A DNA stretch of 64,000 nt from positions 1 through 64,000 of the forward strand of contig CANKZJ010000007.1 of NCBI GenBank assembly GCA_947488605.1, in the 5' to 3' direction. A program made the translations under genes and the position numbers. Source of the stretch: an uncultured Paracoccaceae bacterium (lineage in GTDB: Bacteria > Pseudomonadota > Alphaproteobacteria > Rhodobacterales > Rhodobacteraceae). Below the pieces are notes generated by a model. The model made no database searches, was not told where the DNA came from, and saw only the letters and a program-made list of their open reading frames with translations. The number at the start of each line of letters is the position of its first letter. Position 1 is the stretch's first letter. Shown here piece by piece: positions 8,697 to 17,338 of the stretch.

Positions 8697-9451
8697 CTGC
8701 TGACCTCATCTGCGGGCGGCTCGGGCTGCGAACGGAAAGTCGCGCCTTTCCACCACAGTTTGATGGCCTGCCAATGGATCAGTGCCAACACGCGTCGCGA
8801 ACCAAATGGACGCCGCAACGCTGCCTTGATGATCGACGCGTTCGTGATTGGCTTGCGTGAACCGGTGAGCGTCGCAATTAGCCCGCCATTGCCGCGCGAA
8901 TAGTCGATCCAGATACCAATGCTGTCGGGTTGAATATCAAACCGGAAGGTGTAGCCGCCCTCAACAGGTTGAAAAGGCGAGACATGCAGCAGCTTTTGGG
9001 CTGCAAGCGTTTCATCCTTGGTGATGATGCGACCATCCTCGTGGCGGCACAGATAGGAATGACGGTCGCCAAAGGTGTTGGTCACCTCCGCAATCACGGT
9101 CGTCAGGGCATTAGCCTTGTTATAGCAAAGCCAAAACGAGACCGGGTTAAACACGTGACCCAGCACACGCGGCTGGGCAAGCAGTTCAATGCGGGCGGCG
9201 TCTTTAACGTCGTGGGCCGCAAGAACGTCACGCACCCAAACCACGCCACGGCCTTGCTTGGGCGCACCACCGTGATCGCTGTCGTGCAATGACATCAGAT
9301 TACCGCCGTTGCGCGAGAAAAGGGTAGGGGTCTGCGCCTTTGCCTCTGCATCGGTCAGCACATAGTCGATGGAATAGCGAAAGGCGTTCTTTGTTGCCCC
9401 GCGCCGCCCATGATAGGTTTCTGCCGCGATATGATGAACGGTGTCGGTCAC
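8693..9451 (-). CDS. DUF1365 family protein
   Basis: A 252-residue protein of the DUF1365 family. Typical features are the N-terminal HHIAAETYHGRRGATKNAFRY segment, VLGHVFNPVSFWLCY in the middle and LHVSPFQPVEGGYTFRF, all rich in conserved His and aromatic residues. DUF1365 is almost always coupled to an FAD-dependent oxidoreductase and often a cyclopropane-type methyltransferase. In R. sphaeroides this operon is RpoE-controlled and, to my recollection, linked to furan fatty acid synthesis. It overlaps the upstream FAD gene by four bases. Confidence 0.88.
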   Translation of the reverse strand: MTDTVHHIAAETYHGRRGATKNAFRYSIDYVLTDAEAKAQTPTLFSRNGGNLMSLHDSDHGGAPKQGRGVVWVRDVLAAHDVKDAARIELLAQPRVLGHVFNPVSFWLCYNKANALTTVIAEVTNTFGDRHSYLCRHEDGRIITKDETLAAQKLLHVSPFQPVEGGYTFRFDIQPDSIGIWIDYSRGNGGLIATLTGSRKPITNASIIKAALRRPFGSRRVLALIHWQAIKLWWKGATFRSQPEPPADEVSR

Positions 9452-10746
9452 TCGGCTGCGTGTTGTACGCGGTCAAGCGCGTTCAGGGATTTTACAACAT
9501 CCAAGGCGCTCGAAAGCCCATCTTCGTGGAAACCGTTTTTCATCCAAGCGCCACAGAACCAAGTGCGGTTCGTGCCGTTCATATCCGCCGCAGCCCTTTG
9601 TGCAGCAATCGCTTCAAGGTCATAGACCGGGTGGCGCAATGACACTTCATCCCAAATCAGCTCTTCACAGATCGGGCGGTTGCTGTTCAAAGTGACCATC
9701 ATTTCTTCACCTTTTAGCCAAGGCTGCAGCGAATTCATCCAATAGGTCAAGTTGATCTCTGTGTCGGTGCGCTGGGCATCCTCGGAATAGACCCAAGAAG
9801 ACCAGACCTGTCGGCGCCTTGGCATGATAGACGTATCGGAGTGCAATACCACTTTGTTTGGCTGATACCTCACAGCGCCCAGAACTGACGTCTCATCCGC
9901 TGTCGCGTCCGACAGCATACGCAACGTATCATCGGAATGGGTGGCAAAGATGACTTCGTCAAAACTTTCCCACGCGGCACCATGTGATTTCACATCAGCA
10001 CCCGAAGCGGTGCGGCGCACCGCATCAATGGGTGCGGCCAGCCGAATATCAATGCCGCGCTTTGTCATGTCAGCCCCGAGGCGGATGACGTATTCTTGCG
10101 AGCCACCATCAACGGTGTACCACTGATGCTGTCCGGTCGCGCCTAACAGAGCATGATTGTCGAAAAAGCGCATCATCGCATAAGCAGGGAAATCGAGGAT
10201 TTTCTCTTTGGGAGTTGACCAGATCGCACCAGAAAATGGCAACAAATAATGATCGCGAAAGTAATTGCTAAGGTTGAGATTTTCGAGAAGCTGCCGGATG
10301 GTGAGCGTTTCATCCTGACTTGCCTGTAGACCCTTTGCGTTGAACCTGAGAATATCGCGGACCATGCGGAGGAACTTTGGGCTCGCGATGTTGCTACGCT
10401 GCGCAAAAAGCGCGTTCATGCTCGCCAGCCCATATTCCATGCGGCCGCCACCGAACGACGCACCAAAGCTCATGTTGCTTTTCGTGACAGGTACATCAAG
10501 ATCGTCAAAAAGCTTGGTCAGATGTGGGTAGTTGGCGTAGTTGAAAACGATAAATCCGGTATCGACAGCCTGATCGCGGTTTGGGCCTGCCATGCGGGTG
10601 CGGGCGTGACCACCCAATCGACCCTCGGCTTCGAACAGAACGACCTTGTGGTCTTTGGCCAACGCGTGCGCTGCCCCCATCCCTGAAATCCCAGCGCCAA
10701 TAACCGCAATTTTTCTGGGCGCGGTCGTCCCGGTCTCGAATGGCAT
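9448..10746 (-). CDS. NAD(P)/FAD-dependent oxidoreductase, first gene of the RpoE-type operon
   Basis: A 432-residue flavoprotein of the amine oxidase/desaturase-like group. The ATG at 10746 (MPFETGTTAPRKIAVIG) is chosen because it lies about 30 bases after the predicted transcription start; the longer open frame would run through the promoter. The dinucleotide-binding motif GAGISGMGAAHAL and the following GRLGGHARTR lie in the first 50 residues. The equivalent R. sphaeroides gene has been connected, as I recall, with fatty acid desaturation in furan fatty acid synthesis; for this protein that is inference. It is divergent from rpoE. Confidence 0.88.
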   Translation of the reverse strand: MPFETGTTAPRKIAVIGAGISGMGAAHALAKDHKVVLFEAEGRLGGHARTRMAGPNRDQAVDTGFIVFNYANYPHLTKLFDDLDVPVTKSNMSFGASFGGGRMEYGLASMNALFAQRSNIASPKFLRMVRDILRFNAKGLQASQDETLTIRQLLENLNLSNYFRDHYLLPFSGAIWSTPKEKILDFPAYAMMRFFDNHALLGATGQHQWYTVDGGSQEYVIRLGADMTKRGIDIRLAAPIDAVRRTASGADVKSHGAAWESFDEVIFATHSDDTLRMLSDATADETSVLGAVRYQPNKVVLHSDTSIMPRRRQVWSSWVYSEDAQRTDTEINLTYWMNSLQPWLKGEEMMVTLNSNRPICEELIWDEVSLRHPVYDLEAIAAQRAAADMNGTNRTWFCGAWMKNGFHEDGLSSALDVVKSLNALDRVQHAAE

Positions 10747-10784
10747 GTCAGGGGGGCTCCAAAGTCTTTTTCGTTTCTGTTTCT

Positions 10785-10813
10785 TATTACGTGGCGATAA
10801 CTTGCATGGATCA
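10785..10813 (-). promoter_or_regulatory. RpoE (ECF11)-type promoter for the FAD/DUF1365/MFS/DUF3833/SDR operon
   Basis: On the minus strand TGATCC (10813-10808) is followed by exactly 18 bases and TAATA (10789-10785). This matches the R. sphaeroides RpoE promoter pattern, TGATCC about 18 bases upstream of TAA(G/T)A. The predicted start of transcription is about 30 bases before the ATG at 10746. Confidence 0.8.
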
Positions 10814-10834
10814 CAAGAAAAAGCATCCGCGATG

Positions 10835-10863
10835 TGATCCAATCCAATCCGAGGGTCGTAATA
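10835..10863 (+). promoter_or_regulatory. RpoE (ECF11)-type promoter for rpoE-chrR (autoregulation)
   Basis: TGATCC at 10835-10840, an 18-base spacer and TAATA at 10859-10863. It is the mirror of the promoter on the other strand, with the two -35 elements only 21 bases apart, so the sigma factor can drive both its own gene and the target operon from one short region. Confidence 0.8.
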
Positions 10864-10973
10864 GATGTATGTTGACGGAACCAAACACCCTCACAAATGC
10901 GGATGCGCGACCGCCTGCTGTCATTTATGATGGTTTCAAAGCGCAGTCGGTGCGCAAATTGAGGAATACGAAG

Positions 10974-11525
10974 GTGAACCCCGAAGCATCAGCAAAACGT
11001 ATGGCTTGGGTTGTCCAGGTGAATGCCGTGCGTGACAACAAGGACCGCAAGGCCTTTGCAGAACTTTTTGGGTACTTTGCGCCCCGCGTGAAGTCGTTCT
11101 TGATGAAATCGGGGGCCAGTCCGGATCTGGCGGAAGAATGTACGCAGGAGGTCATGGCGACCCTTTGGAACAAGGCCCATATGTTCGATCCTGCCAAGGC
11201 GAGTGTGTCCACATGGATTTTCACAATCGCCCGAAACCGTAAGATCGATATTCTGCGCAAGCAGCGCAGGCCCGAACCAGAAGACCTTACCTGGGGACCA
11301 GAAGCGGAGCCTGATCAGGTCGACGCGATTGGGCTTCAGCAAGAAACAGAACAACTCGGGCAGGCTTTGGCCACATTGCCCGCCGAACAAAGACAATTGA
11401 TCGAGCGCGCCTACTTTGGCGAGCTGAGCCACAGTCAAATTGCCGCAGAGACGGGATTGCCGCTGGGTACGATTAAATCGCGGATTAGGTTGGCGCTAGA
11501 TAGACTACGCCACGCAATGAAATGA
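10974..11525 (+). CDS. rpoE: ECF sigma factor RpoE (singlet oxygen stress, ECF11 type)
   Basis: A 183-residue ECF sigma factor when started at the GTG at 10974, which has GAGG nine bases upstream and gives almost the length of the R. sphaeroides protein. An in-frame ATG at 10869 sits at the predicted transcript start and is less likely. Region 2 shows FAELFGYFAPRVKSFLMKSG and STWIFTIARNRKIDILRK; region 4 shows ERAYFGELSHSQIAAETG and LPLGTIKSRIRLALDRLR. It directs transcription of the photooxidative stress regulon when released by ChrR, encoded eight bases downstream. Confidence 0.93.
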   Translation: MNPEASAKRMAWVVQVNAVRDNKDRKAFAELFGYFAPRVKSFLMKSGASPDLAEECTQEVMATLWNKAHMFDPAKASVSTWIFTIARNRKIDILRKQRRPEPEDLTWGPEAEPDQVDAIGLQQETEQLGQALATLPAEQRQLIERAYFGELSHSQIAAETGLPLGTIKSRIRLALDRLRHAMK

Positions 11526-11532
11526 TGATGAT

Positions 11533-12183
11533 ATGAAACAGATCAAACACCACCTGACCGAGCCACTTTTAATTGGTTATGCCGCCGGCACGCTGCCAGA
11601 GGCCTTCAACCTTGTGGTCGCGACACACATTACGATGTGTGATGACTGTCGCGCTGCTTTGGCCGCATACGATGCGATTGGCGGCGAGGTTATGCTGGAC
11701 AGTGAACCGGTGAATGTAGCCGAGGATGCACTCGCTGCGACGCTCGCCATGATCGAAGCGGGCGCGCCAGTAGCAAATACAAAGCCTGCGCGCGCTGCGA
11801 ACAGCTTATTTCCCGGCCCGTTGCAAGATTATGTCAGTGGCGACATTGATAGCCTGAAATGGCGCAAGGTTGGTGGTGGCGTCAGCCAGATGGTCTTGAA
11901 CACGTCAAAAGATGCAAGCGTGCGTCTATTGCGGATTCCCGCCGGGACTGCCGTTCCAGACCACGGTCACCACGGAACCGAGCTTACGCTGGTGTTGCAG
12001 GGTGCATTCGTTGATGATGACGACCGTTTTGCCGCTGGTGACGTAGAAGTCGCAAACGAAGAAATGCATCACACACCGGTCGCCGAAGAAGGCATGGACT
12101 GCATTTGTCTGGCTGCGACTGATGCGCCATTGCGTTTCAATGGCTTGGTCCCGCGGATCGCACAGCGCTTTATCGGCATCTAA
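11533..12183 (+). CDS. chrR: anti-sigma factor ChrR (zinc anti-sigma and cupin domains)
   Basis: A 216-residue anti-sigma factor. The N-terminal domain has a zinc site from His6 or His7 plus H32-x3-C36-x2-C39 (HITMCDDC), as in ZAS-family proteins. The C-terminal cupin domain shows HGHHGTE near residues 144-150 and EEMHH near 176-180, equivalent to the metal ligands of R. sphaeroides ChrR that sense singlet oxygen. It binds RpoE until singlet oxygen triggers release and turnover. It is co-transcribed with rpoE and followed by a terminator. Confidence 0.93.
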   Translation: MKQIKHHLTEPLLIGYAAGTLPEAFNLVVATHITMCDDCRAALAAYDAIGGEVMLDSEPVNVAEDALAATLAMIEAGAPVANTKPARAANSLFPGPLQDYVSGDIDSLKWRKVGGGVSQMVLNTSKDASVRLLRIPAGTAVPDHGHHGTELTLVLQGAFVDDDDRFAAGDVEVANEEMHHTPVAEEGMDCICLAATDAPLRFNGLVPRIAQRFIGI

Positions 12184-12209
12184 TCAGCCCATCAAGAGAC
12201 CACTCTCGA

Positions 12210-12236
12210 TGCCTCGGCGAAAGCCGGGGCATTTTT
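12210..12236. terminator. rho-independent terminator after chrR
   Basis: GCCTCGGC, a GAAA tetraloop and GCCGGGGC form a tight hairpin (12211-12230), extended by a T-A pair and followed by TTTTT. It sits between two convergent genes, chrR and the DUF4259 gene. Confidence 0.85.
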
Positions 12237-12238
12237 CG

Positions 12239-12889
12239 TTAGATGTCGTAGCCCAGACCGCGCATCAACTCCTTGCGCATGACTTCCGTGGGTGATCCAT
12301 CATCGTTCCAGTATGGACCCGGTTCCGCGATCTTATCTTCCATGCACTTGCGATGAGGGTAGTTTTCACAAGTTCCGCCTTCTGGATCGTCATATGCGAA
12401 CACTAGGCCGTCACGTTCCGTGACTACCCCGTAGCAGATGTAGCAATGCCCGATGAAACCCTCTGGCAGTTTTTCCTTTTTGGGTTTCTTTGCGGGCGCT
12501 TCAAACGGCTTGGTCTCGTCAAGCCGCGCGTACAACTCATCAAGCGAGGCTTGCCATGCGTCGTTCTCCCCGGAATCCTGCCAAAGTTCGGCGAGTTCTG
12601 AATTGCTACGAATATGGCTGACCAGCCCCATAGCGGTTTGCAGGAGTGCCGGCGTGACGTCATCAGCGCTCAACGCCACGATCTCTGGCAGGTCCTGAGC
12701 CGCACGGCCAGTCGTCGCTGCCAGTATTTCACAGGCTGCTAGAGCGATGGAGGCATCATCCGCATCGAGATCAGGGGCAAACATGCTGTTATCATCAATG
12801 ACTGCACGCACATCGGCGAAGGCTTTGACTTCTGCAGCAAAATCCAAGGCTGTGTCATTGCCAAATTGACCTACGTCCCATGCACCCAT
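12239..12889 (-). CDS. DUF4259 domain protein with a Cys/His-rich C-terminus
   Basis: A 216-residue protein. The ATG at 12889 (MGAWDVGQFGNDTALDFA) matches the conserved DUF4259 N-terminus; the longer open frame reads into rmuC. The DUF4259 part covers about the first 130 residues. A Lys/Pro-rich linker (EAPAKKPKKEK) joins it to a C-terminal segment with C-x2-C (HCYICYG) and later TCENYPHRKC. Those cysteines and histidines could bind zinc, which is unusual for the family as I know it. Function unknown. It lies 16 bases after rmuC. Confidence 0.8.
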   Translation of the reverse strand: MGAWDVGQFGNDTALDFAAEVKAFADVRAVIDDNSMFAPDLDADDASIALAACEILAATTGRAAQDLPEIVALSADDVTPALLQTAMGLVSHIRSNSELAELWQDSGENDAWQASLDELYARLDETKPFEAPAKKPKKEKLPEGFIGHCYICYGVVTERDGLVFAYDDPEGGTCENYPHRKCMEDKIAEPGPYWNDDGSPTEVMRKELMRGLGYDI

Positions 12890-12905
12890 GATACTTCTTT
12901 CTACT

Positions 12906-14144
12906 TCAGCTCTTTGGCGATGCGAGCGGCACAACATTCTGTTCCGGTTCCGGCGCCAGTTCTTCGAAATCGAAGTTATCCAACCGGTCTGCCCGTTTGC
13001 CTGCACGGGTGGCTGCGGTCAGCACGCCGGACACATCATCGCCCGCCTGCCGCAAATGCACCTCTAGCTTGCCTGCTTTTTCGCCAATGATCTCAACATC
13101 GCGGTGGAGTAGGCGCAGCGCTTTGCGAATTTCACCTGTTTGCTCACGCATCCGCGCATCTTTGAGGATCGCCCGCATCGTGTTCAGCGTCGCCATACAG
13201 GTTGTCGGGGACACAATCCAAACGCGCGCATCGAAGCCTAACCGCACGACCTCGGGGAGGCGCGCGTGCAGTTCGGCATAGACGGCCTCGGATGGTAAAA
13301 ACATAATCGCGCCATCAGCGGTTTCGCCTTCGATGATGTATCTTTCGCTGATATCTTTGATGTGCTTCTTTACGGCATTGCCAAGATCACGCAGGGCAAT
13401 TGCCTGATCTTGTTGGCTTTCGGCTGCGGCCAATGCCTCATAGGCTTCAAACGGGAATTTTGCATCGATGACGATTGGACCGGGTGGGTTTGGCAGATGC
13501 ACCAAACAGTCAGCGCGTTTCCCGTTTGAAAGGGTATATTGCAGCGCATAGCTGTCGGCTGGCAGGGCCTTCGAGACGATATCAGTAAGTTGGATTTCAC
13601 CAAACATGCCGCGACGCTGTTTGTTGGACAGAATATCCTGAAGCGACAAAACATCGCCCGACAGTTTCTCGATATTGGTCTGCGCCTTATCAATCGTTGC
13701 AAGCCGTTCCTGCAATTCTGTCAGGCTTTTCGTCGTCTTCTCAGACGAGCCAGTCAGCGTATCTTTCATGCGCTCCTGCATGTCGGACATGGACCGCGCT
13801 GATTTAAGCGCGTTATCTGCAAGGCGCTCTGCCATTTGTGCCTGCACTTCGGCCAGTCGCGCTTCCATTGTTTGGACCACATGTACCTGTGCATTTGCCT
13901 GCGCATCACTGACTGTCCGAATGTTGCCTGCAAGCTGTTGCTGGCCTTGGCCAAGTGCGTTCACATCTTGGCTGAGCCTGCCAACTTGCGAGGCGACAAA
14001 CTGCACGGCATCTGCTGATTTGCCTGCACGGCGCACGGACATTGTCAGCAAAATCAGGACGATAATCGTCACGACACCAGCAACGATCACGCCCATAACA
14101 AGGGGATCGCTTAGGTCGAAAGTCGTTTCACCAATCTGGATCAT
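12906..14144 (-). CDS. rmuC: DNA recombination protein RmuC homologue
   Basis: A 412-residue RmuC-family protein. An N-terminal membrane segment (about residues 16-36) is followed by a long coiled coil (about 45-175) and a nuclease-fold domain with [23 protein letters not shown] and [11 protein letters not shown], the last giving the PD-(D/E)xK-like D..DAK pattern. RmuC limits inversions and other rearrangements at repeats. The gene overlaps mutL by four bases, so two genome-stability functions are coupled. Confidence 0.92.
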   Translation of the reverse strand: MIQIGETTFDLSDPLVMGVIVAGVVTIIVLILLTMSVRRAGKSADAVQFVASQVGRLSQDVNALGQGQQQLAGNIRTVSDAQANAQVHVVQTMEARLAEVQAQMAERLADNALKSARSMSDMQERMKDTLTGSSEKTTKSLTELQERLATIDKAQTNIEKLSGDVLSLQDILSNKQRRGMFGEIQLTDIVSKALPADSYALQYTLSNGKRADCLVHLPNPPGPIVIDAKFPFEAYEALAAAESQQDQAIALRDLGNAVKKHIKDISERYIIEGETADGAIMFLPSEAVYAELHARLPEVVRLGFDARVWIVSPTTCMATLNTMRAILKDARMREQTGEIRKALRLLHRDVEIIGEKAGKLEVHLRQAGDDVSGVLTAATRAGKRADRLDNFDFEELAPEPEQNVVPLASPKS

Positions 14145-15952
14145 GTGCGTCCGAACAACCGTTCTATATCTGACAGTTTCAGCTCAACATACGTTGGCCG
14201 ACCGTGATTACATTGACCTGAAAGCGGCGTCGCCTCCATCTCGCGCAGAAGGGCATTCATCTCGGCGGCCTGCATGCGGCGACCGGACCGGATTGAACCA
14301 TGACAGGCCACGCGGCTGAGGATCGCTTCGATCCGCGCTTGCACAGAGGCGCTATCGCCTTGGTCTGTCAGTTCATCAAGAATGTCGCGGATCATGTTGG
14401 CGGCATTGACCTCGCCCAGAATTGCGGGGGTTTCACGCACCGCGATGGCCCCGCCGCCAAAAGGTTCAATCGTTAGGCCCAGCCGACCTAGGTCATCCGC
14501 GATGTCCAATAGTTGTGCGGCTTCATTGTCGGAAAGCTCTACAATTTCGGGGATCAGCAATGCCTGCGCCGCGACCCCGTTTTCGGCCATCTGCGCTTTA
14601 AGCTTTTCATAAACCAGTCGCTCGTGTGCGGCGTGTTGATCGACGATGACGATACCGTTTTGCGTTTGCGCGATAATGTAGTTTTCGTGCACTTGTGCCC
14701 GTGCCGCACCCAAAGGCAGGCCATCGGGTTCTTCAGCAGTCACCGGCTCAAACCGTGCAGACGGTGTTTCACCAAACCCTGGTGCTTGCGCCTGGAATGT
14801 CATTGAGCGGGCGCTGAAACTCGGACGGTCCATTTGGTAGACACGCGGCGTGGTTTGTTCGGGCGTGATTGCGCCCAAGGTTGCGTTGGCGACAGTTGTT
14901 GACGCGCGGTGCCCTGCATCGGCAAGTGCGTGGCGCAGACCCGAGACGATCAAACCGCGCACGGTACCGGGGTCGCGAAACCGAACCTCTGATTTCGCCG
15001 GGTGCACGTTCACGTCAACGAGGGATGGATCGCAATCGACGAACAAAGCCGCAACCGGATGCCTGTCGCGCGACAACACGTCCATATAGGCGGCGCGCAA
15101 TGCCCCCAAAAGCATCTTATCGCGCACGGGCCGGCCATTGACGAAAAGGTATTGGGCGACAGCAGCACCACGCGAATAGGTTGGCAAAGCGGCATAACCG
15201 GTCAGGTGAAATCCTTCACGCTCGGTATCGATCCGCAGCGCATTTTCGGCGAAGTCTTTGCCCAATACGGTACGCAACCGTCCGTGCAAGGCGTCGAATA
15301 GATCTCCGGTTTCGGCATCAGCGCGGAACAACGTGCGACTTTCACCTTTGGACGCGTCCCGCAGGATAAACGTCACGAACGGTTCCGCCATTGCAAGGCG
15401 CTTCACGATATCGGACACGGCCTGCGTTTCAGCGCGATCAGTGCGCAGGAATTTGAGGCGGGCCGGCGTGGCATAAAACATATCGCGCAATGCGATCACG
15501 GTGCCTGCGGACAAAGCTGCGGGTTTCACACCTTCTGGCCTGCCACCGGCCACGGCGATCATTGCGGCGTCGTGGTCAGTCGCGCGAGATGTGATCGACA
15601 ATCTGCCAACCGCACCCAATGACGCGAGCGCCTCGCCACGAAACCCAAACGACGTGATGTTCAGCAAGTCGCTGCCGTCTATTTTGGATGTGGCGTGCCG
15701 TGACAAGGCCATTGGCAAATCGGACGGGGACATGCCGCAGCCGTCGTCAGTGACGCGGATCAAGGTCTTACCACCATCTGCGATCACGACCTCGATGCGT
15801 GAAGCGCCTGCATCGATGCTGTTTTCAACAAGTTCTTTGACCGCAGACGCAGGACGTTCAAGCACTTCACCTGCCGCAATCCGATTGATTGCGGCATCAT
15901 CAAGCTGCCGGATCACCGGGCGCAGCTTCATTTGGGGGTCTGCGATGGCCAT
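14141..15952 (-). CDS. mutL: DNA mismatch repair protein MutL
   Basis: A 603-residue MutL. The GHKL ATPase domain shows [18 protein letters not shown] and GFRGEAL. The C-terminal dimerisation domain carries [12 protein letters not shown], which fits the DQHA-x2-E-x4-E endonuclease pattern, plus ACHGSIRSG and CNHGRPT. MutL here is therefore probably a nicking endonuclease, as in bacteria lacking MutH. It acts with MutS in post-replicative repair. It heads the mutL-rmuC pair, 75 bases after the M16 genes. Confidence 0.95.
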   Translation of the reverse strand: MAIADPQMKLRPVIRQLDDAAINRIAAGEVLERPASAVKELVENSIDAGASRIEVVIADGGKTLIRVTDDGCGMSPSDLPMALSRHATSKIDGSDLLNITSFGFRGEALASLGAVGRLSITSRATDHDAAMIAVAGGRPEGVKPAALSAGTVIALRDMFYATPARLKFLRTDRAETQAVSDIVKRLAMAEPFVTFILRDASKGESRTLFRADAETGDLFDALHGRLRTVLGKDFAENALRIDTEREGFHLTGYAALPTYSRGAAVAQYLFVNGRPVRDKMLLGALRAAYMDVLSRDRHPVAALFVDCDPSLVDVNVHPAKSEVRFRDPGTVRGLIVSGLRHALADAGHRASTTVANATLGAITPEQTTPRVYQMDRPSFSARSMTFQAQAPGFGETPSARFEPVTAEEPDGLPLGAARAQVHENYIIAQTQNGIVIVDQHAAHERLVYEKLKAQMAENGVAAQALLIPEIVELSDNEAAQLLDIADDLGRLGLTIEPFGGGAIAVRETPAILGEVNAANMIRDILDELTDQGDSASVQARIEAILSRVACHGSIRSGRRMQAAEMNALLREMEATPLSGQCNHGRPTYVELKLSDIERLFGRT

Positions 15953-16027
15953 GCCACAAGTTGTAGCATGGAAAGCGCCGATTCTGCGAGAGGCAAAAGA
16001 GGGAAATGCTGGGCTAGGCGGCCCTCA

Positions 16028-17338
16028 CTATTGCGTACTTTCAAGCCCCGCTGGCTGACCCACAACAACAAAATGCAGGTCATCAGGTTGCAGCAATTCG
16101 GCGGCGACGCGGTTGATCTCTTCTAGTGTCACGGCCTCGACAAAGTCGTTTCGGTTCACAACATAATCCGGCGACAGATCGACCATCTGCATGCCGACCA
16201 TGATCTTTGCGATCTCGGCGTTGCCATCGAACCGCAATGGATAAGCACCCGTCAGGAAAGTTTTCGCAACGGCAAGCTCTTGTTCTGTGACGCCTTCATT
16301 GGCCATACGCGCCCATTCATTGCGGGTGACGTCGATGGCTTCGGCGATGGTGTCATTTCCAGACGCGACCGACCCCAGCATCATTTCAGCATGAAATTTC
16401 GGCACAAGGAACGTCCGAATGCCGTAGGTCAAACCGCGCTTTTCGCGCACTTCGGTCATCAAACGCGATTCAAATCCGCCAGCACCCAAGATGTGATTTA
16501 GAATGAACGCAGCAAAAAAATCTTCGTCGTCGCGTTTCAATCCCTTGTGACCAAATAGGGCGACCGATTGCGGCGTCTCAAAATCCACCACCGTGACGCC
16601 GCCCGCGAGACCAAAATCCACATACTCGGGCAACGCAGGGCCGGTTTCGGGCAAATCACCCAGAAGACCATCAAGCAGTTCGCCAACTGTTTGCGTTGTC
16701 GTATCACCGACAACAGAGACGTAAAGCCGATCACGGCTGAGGGCATTGCGATGGGCATCGAACATGTCTTGCTGGGTCAAACCCGTGACACTTTCGACGG
16801 TCCCGTCAATCGCTGACCCATAAGGATGATCCCCAAAAGCAGCAGCATCGAAGACGGCCCCGGCGATAGAGTTCGGGTCTTTCGCATCACTGGCGATCCC
16901 GGAAATGATCTGTGCCCGCACGCGGTCCAATGCAGTTTGATCAAAACGCGGATTGGTTAATGCCTGACGCAAAAGCGCTATCGATTCTTCCTTGTTCTCG
17001 GTCAGAAAACGGGCCGAAATAGACAGCGTGTCGTCAAACGCACGAAAGCTGAAACTTGTGGCCAGTCTTTCCAGCTCTGTCTGGAATTCTTGGGCCGACA
17101 TGTCGCCGGACCCTTCCTCAAGCAGCGCCGTCATCAAGTTTGTCGCGCCCCGTTTGCCGGGCAAGTCAAGGGTCGCGCCACCGCGGAACCGGATTTCCAG
17201 CGCAATGAAGGGGATTGAGGGTTCTTCGACGACCCACGCGTTAATGCCGCCGGGCGAAGTGACCTCTTGAATGTTGATTTCAGCGCGCGCAACAGTTCCA
17301 AAGAGCGTCAGGCATAGGGCAATCGTTAGGCGCAGCAT
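16028..17338 (-). CDS. M16-family peptidase subunit lacking the HxxEH active site
   Basis: A 436-residue secreted protein with a signal peptide (MLRLTIALCLTLFGTVARA) and two insulinase-like halves. At the place of the zinc motif it reads NLMTALLEEG, so HxxEH is absent and the protein should be catalytically inactive. The start at 17338 overlaps the stop of the preceding active M16 gene (TAATG). Active/inactive M16 pairs typically form a heterodimeric periplasmic protease, like mitochondrial processing peptidase. The longer open frame upstream is read-through of the partner gene. Confidence 0.9.
   Translation of the reverse strand: MLRLTIALCLTLFGTVARAEINIQEVTSPGGINAWVVEEPSIPFIALEIRFRGGATLDLPGKRGATNLMTALLEEGSGDMSAQEFQTELERLATSFSFRAFDDTLSISARFLTENKEESIALLRQALTNPRFDQTALDRVRAQIISGIASDAKDPNSIAGAVFDAAAFGDHPYGSAIDGTVESVTGLTQQDMFDAHRNALSRDRLYVSVVGDTTTQTVGELLDGLLGDLPETGPALPEYVDFGLAGGVTVVDFETPQSVALFGHKGLKRDDEDFFAAFILNHILGAGGFESRLMTEVREKRGLTYGIRTFLVPKFHAEMMLGSVASGNDTIAEAIDVTRNEWARMANEGVTEQELAVAKTFLTGAYPLRFDGNAEIAKIMVGMQMVDLSPDYVVNRNDFVEAVTLEEINRVAAELLQPDDLHFVVVGQPAGLESTQ

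Noticed and set aside
10869..10973. Longer RpoE start at the ATG 10869
   Set aside because: It lies at the predicted transcription start with no ribosome site, and the extra 35 residues are not seen in known RpoE proteins; the GTG at 10974 has GAGG and the expected length.
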